DNA of 18,253 bases from positions 1 to 18,253 of the forward strand of contig SKSV01000124.1 of assembly GCA_007122815.1 (NCBI GenBank). The letters are read 5' to 3'. Below the pieces are notes generated by a model that was given only the letters and a program-made list of their open reading frames with translations, did not search any database and was not told the DNA's origin. This DNA is from Trueperaceae bacterium (GTDB lineage: Bacteria; Deinococcota; Deinococci; Deinococcales; Trueperaceae). Each line of letters starts with the position of its first letter. Position 1 is the stretch's first letter. Positions 10,917 through 18,253 of the stretch are shown one piece after another. The position numbers were made by a program, and so were the translations under genes.

Positions 10917-12134
10917 ATGACCCGCTTACTGCATCGCACGCGCGGCGCGCTCCCGTTGGTAGTCCTGGCGCTGGTCGCTCTCGCCGTCGTCGCCAGCGTA
11001 CGCGGCGAGGCCGAAGACGCGGCCTCGCAGGGCGCTGGAGCCGCCACCTCGCCAGCCTCGCAAGCGGGAGCAGCACTCCTGACGTCTGCGCCTGGAGGGG
11101 AGGTGGCCGCCGACACGGCCATCGCCTACTTCGCCGGCGGCTGCTTCTGGTGCGTGGAGGCTCGCATCGAGAAGGTACCCGGAGTCCTCGGATCGATCAG
11201 TGGTTTCATGGGTGGCCACGTCGAGTCCCCGACCTACGCCGAGGTGGTGCGAGGCGAAACCGGACACCGCGAGGTCGTGCAGGTCCACTACGATCCCGCG
11301 CGCGTCACCTACCAGAGCCTTCTCGACGCCTTCTGGCGGCTCCACGACCCTAGCGACGCGGGGGGCTCCTTCGTCGACCGCGGTCACCACTACACCTCAG
11401 CGATCTACGTGGTGGACGAGGAGCAGCGGCGCCTGGCGGAGGGGAGCCTGGCTGCGCTGGAGGCGAGCGGGAAGTTCGATCGCCCGATCGCCACGGTCGT
11501 CGAAGACGCCGGGCCCTTCTACCGTGCCGAGGACTACCACCAGGACTTCGCCGCCAACAACTCGCTGCGCTACGCCGCGTACAGCGCCGCCTCCGGACGA
11601 GATCGCTTCATAGCGACCACGTGGGACGGAGACCGCACGGTCTACCAGTTGCCGGAGCTGCTGCCCGAGTGGTTCACCCAGCATCCGGGTGACGCCGCGC
11701 TGCGTGAATCGCTGAGCGACCTGGCTTACCGCGTCACCCAACGCGACGCTACCGAGCGGGCCTTCTCACACCACTACGACGCGCTCTACGAGCCCGGGTT
11801 GTACGTGGACGTGGTGAGCGGGGAGCCGCTGTTCAGCTCGGCGGACAAGTTCGACTCTGGCACCGGTTGGCCGAGCTTCACCAGACCGGTCGACGAACGC
11901 TACGTCACCCTGCACGAGGACCGCAGCCTCTTCATGCTGCGCATCGAGGTGCGCAGCCGCTTCGCCGACTCTCACTTGGGCCACGTCTTCGAGAACGGTC
12001 CCGAACCGACCGGGCAGCGCTGGTGCATCAACGGCGCGGCCCTGCGCTTCGTGCCGCTAGCGGAGATGGAGGCCGAGGGTTACGGCGGGTACGTCAGCGC
12101 GGTCACCGCGGGAGGCGTCAGCGCCACCAGGTGA
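10917..12134 (+). CDS. msrAB: Exported MsrA-MsrB methionine sulfoxide reductase fusion
   Basis: The 405-residue protein begins with basic residues and a hydrophobic stretch ([15 protein letters not shown], 12-26) without a lipobox, so it is a signal peptide or membrane anchor. An Ala/Ser-rich linker follows. The MsrA domain spans about 68-225, with GGCFWCVE (C76 catalytic, C79), [11 protein letters not shown] and EDYHQDF. The MsrB domain spans about 265-392, with [29 protein letters not shown] and [11 protein letters not shown] (C370 catalytic). It repairs both S and R methionine sulfoxides, here probably outside the cytoplasmic membrane. Only three cysteines occur in the whole protein. The zinc CXXC pairs are absent, and the common MsrB resolving cysteine in DSG-C-GWPSF is Thr316. 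It converges on odhB with a 21-nt gap and diverges from lpd. Confidence 0.93.
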   Translation: MTRLLHRTRGALPLVVLALVALAVVASVRGEAEDAASQGAGAATSPASQAGAALLTSAPGGEVAADTAIAYFAGGCFWCVEARIEKVPGVLGSISGFMGGHVESPTYAEVVRGETGHREVVQVHYDPARVTYQSLLDAFWRLHDPSDAGGSFVDRGHHYTSAIYVVDEEQRRLAEGSLAALEASGKFDRPIATVVEDAGPFYRAEDYHQDFAANNSLRYAAYSAASGRDRFIATTWDGDRTVYQLPELLPEWFTQHPGDAALRESLSDLAYRVTQRDATERAFSHHYDALYEPGLYVDVVSGEPLFSSADKFDSGTGWPSFTRPVDERYVTLHEDRSLFMLRIEVRSRFADSHLGHVFENGPEPTGQRWCINGAALRFVPLAEMEAEGYGGYVSAVTAGGVSATR

Positions 12135-12155
12135 GGCCCGCCCGAGGGCTAGGGT

Positions 12156-13471
12156 TCAGACCTCTATCAGCATCCGCGTGGGGTTCTCGACCGCCTCCTT
12201 GATGCGCTTCAGGAAGGTCACGGCCTCGCGGCCGTCGACGATGCGATGGTCGTACGTCAGTGCCACGTACATCATGGGCCGGATCACGACCTGCCCAGCG
12301 CGCGCGACGGGACGCTCCTGGATGGCGTGCATGCCCAGCACGCCCGACTGCGGCGGGTTGACGATGGGTGTCGACATGAGCGACCCGAACACCCCGCCGT
12401 TGGTGATCGTGAAGGTGCCGCCCTGCAGCTCGTCGGGGTTGAGCTTGCCCGCCTGAGCGCGCTGACCGAAGTCGCCGATGGCCTTCTCGACCTCCGCGAA
12501 GCTCCTGCGCTCCGCGTCTCGAAGCACCGGCACGACCAGACCGCGCTTGGTGGAGACCGCAACACCTATGTCGTAGTAGTCCTTGTAGACGATGTCGGTG
12601 CCGCGGATCTCGGCGTTCATCTGGGGGATGCTCTTCAGCGCGTCTATCGCGGCCTTCACGAAGAACGACATGAACCCGAGCCGCACCCCGTGGCGCTTCT
12701 CGAACGCCTCCTTGTACTCGGCGCGCAAGTCCATCACGCCGGACATGTCGATCTCGTTGAAGGTGGTCAACAGTGCTGCGGTCCGTTGTGCGTCGACGAG
12801 ACGCTCGGCTATGCGACGCCGCAGCGTCGACATCGGCACCGCCTCTTCGGTGCGCCCTTCCGCCCGCGTGGGTTCGGGCGACTCGCTCTGCGGCGGTGTC
12901 GTTGGGCTCGAGGCTCTCTGAGCGAGCTCCGCCACGTGCCTCTGCACGTCTTCCTTGAGCAACCGCTCGCCCGGTCCGCTGGCCTTCACGTCAGCGGCGC
13001 GTAGGCCGTGCTCGTCGAGCAGGCGCTGGGCGGCAGGCATCACCTTCACCTCGCCGTCAGCCCTAGTTTGGTCAGCGACGCCCTTCCCGGCTGGAGCGCC
13101 GGCGTCGTCCGGCGCGGCAGCCTGCTGGGCGTCGCCGGCGTCGTCCGCGGCGCTGGCCCGCGCAGCCTCGTGCTCTGCGTCGGCAGCATCGCCCGCCTCG
13201 GCGCTGGCTCCTCGGTCCTCAGCGGCACCCGCGGCAGCGTCCCCGTCGACGAGAGCGATCACCTCACCCACGACGGCGCTGTCACCGGCCTGCTTGCGGA
13301 TGCTGGACAACACACCGTCCACCGGCGCGGAGACCTCGAGCGTGGCCTTGTCCGTCTCCACCTCGACGATAGGCTCGTCCTTCGCGACGGGATCACCCTC
13401 GCTCTTCAGCCAGGCGCCGATGAACACCTCGCTTATCGACTCGCCTACGCTGGGCACGGTCACGTCGACGC

Positions 13472-13475
<4 letters not shown>
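12156..13475 (-). CDS. odhB (sucB): Dihydrolipoamide succinyltransferase (E2 of 2-oxoglutarate dehydrogenase)
   Basis: The 439-residue E2 has one lipoyl domain (1-77; lipoylated K43 in [10 protein letters not shown]) and then an unusually acidic Ala/Asp/Glu-rich linker (about 78-140). A peripheral subunit-binding domain (143-182; [14 protein letters not shown] and [15 protein letters not shown]) and a second linker precede the catalytic domain (about 213-439). That domain carries [32 protein letters not shown] and [12 protein letters not shown] (H410, D414). It moves the succinyl group from E1 to CoA. The frame is open far upstream inside odhA, but the ATG at 13475 begins the lipoyl domain, overlaps the odhA stop as ATGA and has GGAGGAG upstream. 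The partner E1 confirms the 2-oxoglutarate rather than pyruvate complex. Confidence 0.94.
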
Positions 13476-16273
<2,798 letters not shown>

Positions 16274-16429
16274 GCTTGACCTCGCTCCGGGCGGGCCGGC
16301 ACGGACCCGGCCAGGGGCTGTGTCAGGCGCGGGCGCCGTGAGCGCCGGCCGTGACCACGCCGACTTTGTACCACGCTCGCCCGTCAGGAGCGTTTAGCAC
16401 GACACCACTGCCACGCGTTACCCTGGCGC
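16274..16429. promoter_or_regulatory. Divergent spacer between odhA and fructokinase
   Basis: This is 156 nt without a gene. On the minus strand an extended -10-like TGG-TACAAA (16365-16370) could serve odhA with a leader of about 90 nt. That leader would contain a GC hairpin GGCGC-CGTGA-GCGCC (16332-16346). On the plus strand TACCCT (16419-16424) precedes the kinase gene. Neither has a convincing -35. Confidence 0.3.
16419..16424 (+). promoter_or_regulatory. Candidate -10 box for fructokinase (leaderless start)
   Basis: TACCCT fits TANNNT and ends 5 nt before the ATG at 16430. No purine-rich ribosome binding site is present between them or just upstream, so a leaderless message is the simplest reading. 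Confidence 0.4.
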
Positions 16430-17416
16430 ATGGACGCATCGGTCGAAGTGTTCGCTCTGGGCGAGCTGCTCATAGACTTCGTCGCCACTGAACGCGGCGG
16501 GAGCCTCGGCGACGTCACCACCTTCGTGCGCGCTCCTGGTGGGGCTCCGGCCAACGTCGCCGTGGGCGTTGCGCGCCTGGGCGTGCGCAGTGGCTTCATC
16601 GGCAAGGTAGGTGACGACCCCTTCGGGCACCACCTAGCGGGCGTCTTGAAGGACGCCGGCGTGAACGTGAGCCAGTTGCGCTTCGACAGCGAGGCGCGCA
16701 CGGCCCTGGCCTTCGTGTCTCTCTCGGAGTCGGGAGATCGCGACTTCATGTTCTACCGCCATCCGTCGGCCGACATGCTCCACCGTCCGGACGAGATCGA
16801 CGTCGCGACCCTGAGGGCCGCTCGGTTACTCCATGTGGGCAGCATCTCGACCATCGCCGAGCCCGCGGCATCTGCGACGAGACACGCCCTGCAGGTGGCC
16901 CGCGAAGCCGGTCTGTGGGTCTCCTACGACCCGAACCTACGCCTGCCGCTATGGCCTAGTGCCGATGCCGCGAAGCGAGGCATCGAGGCCCTCTGGGGTG
17001 AAGCCGACGTGATCAAGGTCGCCGACGACGAGCTCCGCTTCCTGACGGGAGCCGACGACCTCCAGGCGGCCCGCTCTCTCTGGACCCCTCAGCTGAAGCT
17101 ACTGCTCGTCACGCGCGGCGCAGCCGGCGTCAGCTACCTGCTGCGTGAGCACGACGGGCACGTCCCGGGCTTCGCCGTGGACGTCGCCGACACCACCGGG
17201 GCTGGTGACGCCTTCAACGCCGCGGTCTTGTCGGCGCTGGTGAGGCAAGCGAACCTGATCGATGACGTTTCGGGGGTGGAGGCTACTTTGCGCCGGGCCA
17301 ACGCCTTCGCCGCGCTCACCACCACCCGCACGGGCGCCATACCAGCGATGCCCGAGGCGGCCCGGGTGGACGCCTTCCTCGACGCGCGCCAGGGGTCTCG
17401 ATCCGGCAGCGGCTGA
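16430..17416 (+). CDS. PfkB-family sugar kinase, probable fructokinase
   Basis: The 328-residue ribokinase/PfkB protein has signature 1 GGAPANVAVGVARLG (37-51), with IGKVGDDPFGHHL after it, and signature 2 DTTGAGDAF (254-262) with catalytic base D260. SYDPNLRLPLWPS (165-177) is typical of fructokinases (ScrK and plant types) and favours fructose to fructose-6-phosphate with ATP. 2-keto-3-deoxygluconate kinase is the main alternative. The ATG at 16430 lacks a ribosome binding site but has a -10 box 5 nt ahead. It stands alone on the plus strand, divergent from odhA, with no sugar transporter in view to fix its substrate. Confidence 0.87.
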   Translation: MDASVEVFALGELLIDFVATERGGSLGDVTTFVRAPGGAPANVAVGVARLGVRSGFIGKVGDDPFGHHLAGVLKDAGVNVSQLRFDSEARTALAFVSLSESGDRDFMFYRHPSADMLHRPDEIDVATLRAARLLHVGSISTIAEPAASATRHALQVAREAGLWVSYDPNLRLPLWPSADAAKRGIEALWGEADVIKVADDELRFLTGADDLQAARSLWTPQLKLLLVTRGAAGVSYLLREHDGHVPGFAVDVADTTGAGDAFNAAVLSALVRQANLIDDVSGVEATLRRANAFAALTTTRTGAIPAMPEAARVDAFLDARQGSRSGSG

Positions 17417-17427
17417 GCGCCGCGCCC

Positions 17428-17442
17428 GCGCGCTTCGCGCGC
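17428..17442 (+). terminator. GC hairpin after the fructokinase stop (no U tract)
   Basis: GCGCGC-TTC-GCGCGC forms a 6-bp stem starting 12 nt after the stop codon. No T-run follows on the plus strand, so it is at best a non-canonical terminator or an mRNA 3' end stabiliser. Confidence 0.35.
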
Positions 17443-17473
17443 AGGCCCCTCTGGAACCGCCCGGCCAGCCACG

Positions 17474-17494
17474 AAAAAAGCGCCCATGGGGCGC
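17474..17494 (-). terminator. Intrinsic terminator reading on the minus strand
   Basis: On the minus strand GCGCCC-CAT-GGGCGC (17494-17480) is followed directly by six T (17479-17474). It would stop transcription heading toward the 3' end of the fructokinase gene. No minus-strand gene ends here. The only visible source is the promoter at 17518-17546. Confidence 0.6.
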
Positions 17495-17512
17495 CGCCTT
17501 CGAGCTTGATGG
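17474..17512 (-). ncRNA. Possible very short transcript (about 35-40 nt) between promoter and terminator
   Basis: This is inferred only from the spacing of the minus-strand promoter (17518-17546) and the hairpin plus T6 terminator (17474-17494). The RNA would be little more than a short leader and the terminator hairpin. I recognise no known RNA family. Confidence 0.2.
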
Positions 17513-17517
17513 TCGTA

Positions 17518-17546
17518 ATCTTACCCCGGTATGCGGCATTCGTCAA
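17518..17546 (-). promoter_or_regulatory. Near-consensus sigma-70 promoter on the minus strand
   Basis: Minus-strand TTGACG (17546-17541) and TAAGAT (17523-17518) are separated by exactly 17 nt, each matching 5 of 6 consensus bases. The start would fall near 17510-17513. This is the best promoter match in the window, yet no minus-strand reading frame with a start codon and homology follows. The terminator lies about 20 nt downstream of the start. Base content here is 43 G/C in 80 (17501-17580), well below the flanking sequence. Confidence 0.55.
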
Positions 17547-17628
17547 GATGATGCATGGCCGATGCCCATACTCAGGTGGATACCGCCCCCAAACGAGCTG
17601 AAACGCCCCCCGACCGCGCCTTTGGGTG

Positions 17629-17637
17629 TGCTTAGAT
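17629..17637 (+). promoter_or_regulatory. Extended -10 promoter for the PLP enzyme gene (leaderless start)
   Basis: TGC followed by TTAGAT ends 6 nt before the ATG at 17644, placing the start site at the A of ATG. There is no ribosome binding site between. The upstream -35 is not evident. Confidence 0.4.
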
Positions 17638-17643
17638 GCCCGC

Positions 17644-18253
17644 ATGGCGCTCCCTTCTCTCCACGACCTAGAGGCCGCGCGGGCTCTCCTGGCCGCGCGT
17701 GTCCGCCACACCCCCCTACTGCCGCTCGAGCTAGGGAACGGGTCTCGCGCGCCCCTCTACGCCAAACCCGAGAACCTGCAGCGCACCGGCTCCTTCAAGA
17801 TCCGTGGCGCCACCCACTTCCTCGCTCGCCTGCCGCCTGCCCAGCGAGAGCGCGGCGTGGTCACGCACTCCAGCGGCAACCACGCCCAGGGCTTGGCAGC
17901 CGCCGCCCACTCCTGGGGTGTGCCCGCCGTAGTGGTCATCCCTGAAGGCGCCACCGAGGTCAAGGTGCGGCGCACAGCGGCTTGGGGTGCCGAGGTGGTG
18001 CGCTGCGAGAACACGGGCAACGCGCGCGAGGAAGCGGCCGAGCGCCACGCCAGCCAGCGCGGGCTGACGCTGGTGCCGCCGTTCGACCATCCGTGGATCG
18101 TCGAAGGGCAGGCGTCCATCGGCCTGGAGCTGCACGACGACCTGGAGGACGTCGCGAACGTGATCGTCTGCGTCGGTGGTGGCGGCCTCCTGGCAGGAGT
18201 AGCTTCGGCACTACGCGCGCGGGGCTCGAAGGCGCAGATCCTAGGTGTCGAGC
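17644..18253 (+). CDS. Threonine dehydratase/serine racemase-like PLP enzyme, N-terminal part (runs off window)
   Basis: The frame from the ATG at 17644 is open to the window edge (203 residues). It has the fold-type II PLP pattern: the Schiff-base lysine K52 in SFKIRGA, the phosphate/substrate loop SSGNHAQG (76-83), PEGATEVKVRRTAAWGAEVV, PFDHPWIVEGQASIGLEL, and the glycine loop VGGGGLLAG (177-185). These match threonine ammonia-lyase (IlvA/TdcB) and serine racemase, which deaminate threonine or serine to 2-oxoacids or interconvert serine enantiomers. The family member cannot be fixed without the C-terminus; an ACT-like regulatory domain there would indicate biosynthetic IlvA. Confidence 0.88.
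   Translation, partial: MALPSLHDLEAARALLAARVRHTPLLPLELGNGSRAPLYAKPENLQRTGSFKIRGATHFLARLPPAQRERGVVTHSSGNHAQGLAAAAHSWGVPAVVVIPEGATEVKVRRTAAWGAEVVRCENTGNAREEAAERHASQRGLTLVPPFDHPWIVEGQASIGLELHDDLEDVANVIVCVGGGGLLAGVASALRARGSKAQILGVE

Noticed and set aside
9403..10920. Plus-strand open frame of 505 codons antisense to lpd
   Set aside because: It is opposite a clear dihydrolipoamide dehydrogenase; the translation is low-complexity and unrecognisable.
12135..12155. GCCC...GGGC hairpin between convergent msrAB and odhB
   Set aside because: The stem is only 4 bp with no T-run on either strand, too weak to call a terminator.
17134..17487. Minus-strand open frame of 117 codons starting inside the terminator hairpin
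   Set aside because: Its start codon is in the terminator loop, it is antisense to the fructokinase and Arg/Pro/Ala-rich, and no family is recognisable.

Overview
This is an 18.25 kb stretch of GC-rich bacterial chromosome, dense in metabolic genes. It has no rRNA, tRNA, CRISPR array, insertion sequence or phage gene that I can recognise. Three things point, as inference, to Deinococcota, perhaps a Truepera-like lineage. One is the futalosine-type menaquinone genes. The second is a monomeric-type isocitrate dehydrogenase. The third is a recurring TANNNT-like -10 box 5 to 8 nt ahead of start codons that lack a well-placed ribosome binding site, which is the leaderless pattern described in Deinococcus. 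Other GC-rich phyla are not excluded.

Layout. Positions 1-3688 (minus strand) read aclB, aclA, icd: a two-subunit ATP-citrate lyase followed by a monomeric NADP-type isocitrate dehydrogenase cut by the window edge. Upstream on the same strand are a CNNM/DUF21 membrane protein (3803-4879) and a glycogen debranching enzyme glgX (4890-7088), 10 nt apart. Positions 7263-9277 (minus) hold mqnE and mqnA, two enzymes of futalosine menaquinone synthesis, overlapping by 4 nt. Dihydrolipoamide dehydrogenase lpd (9397-10785, minus) is divergent from an exported MsrA-MsrB fusion (10917-12134, plus). This fusion converges on odhA-odhB (12156-16273, minus), the E1 and E2 of 2-oxoglutarate dehydrogenase. 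A PfkB-family fructokinase (16430-17416, plus) diverges from odhA. The window ends in a threonine dehydratase/serine racemase-like PLP enzyme (17644 onward, plus).

How the genes fit together. Icd, OdhA, OdhB and Lpd cover isocitrate to succinyl-CoA in the oxidative TCA direction. ATP-citrate lyase is best known either as the diagnostic enzyme of the reductive TCA cycle or, in eukaryotes, as a source of acetyl-CoA from citrate. Having aclBA fused in order to icd and within 13 kb of a complete 2-oxoglutarate dehydrogenase is the most interesting metabolic feature. It suggests either a reversible cycle or citrate cleavage for biosynthesis. GlgX and fructokinase feed sugars into the same central metabolism, and MqnA/MqnE supply the respiratory quinone.

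Non-coding signals worth noting are two strong inverted repeats between lpd and msrAB, one of which buries the putative msrAB ribosome binding site. There is also a near-consensus minus-strand promoter at 17518-17546 that runs into a hairpin plus six-U terminator only about 40 nt downstream. I see no clearly new multi-gene system here.
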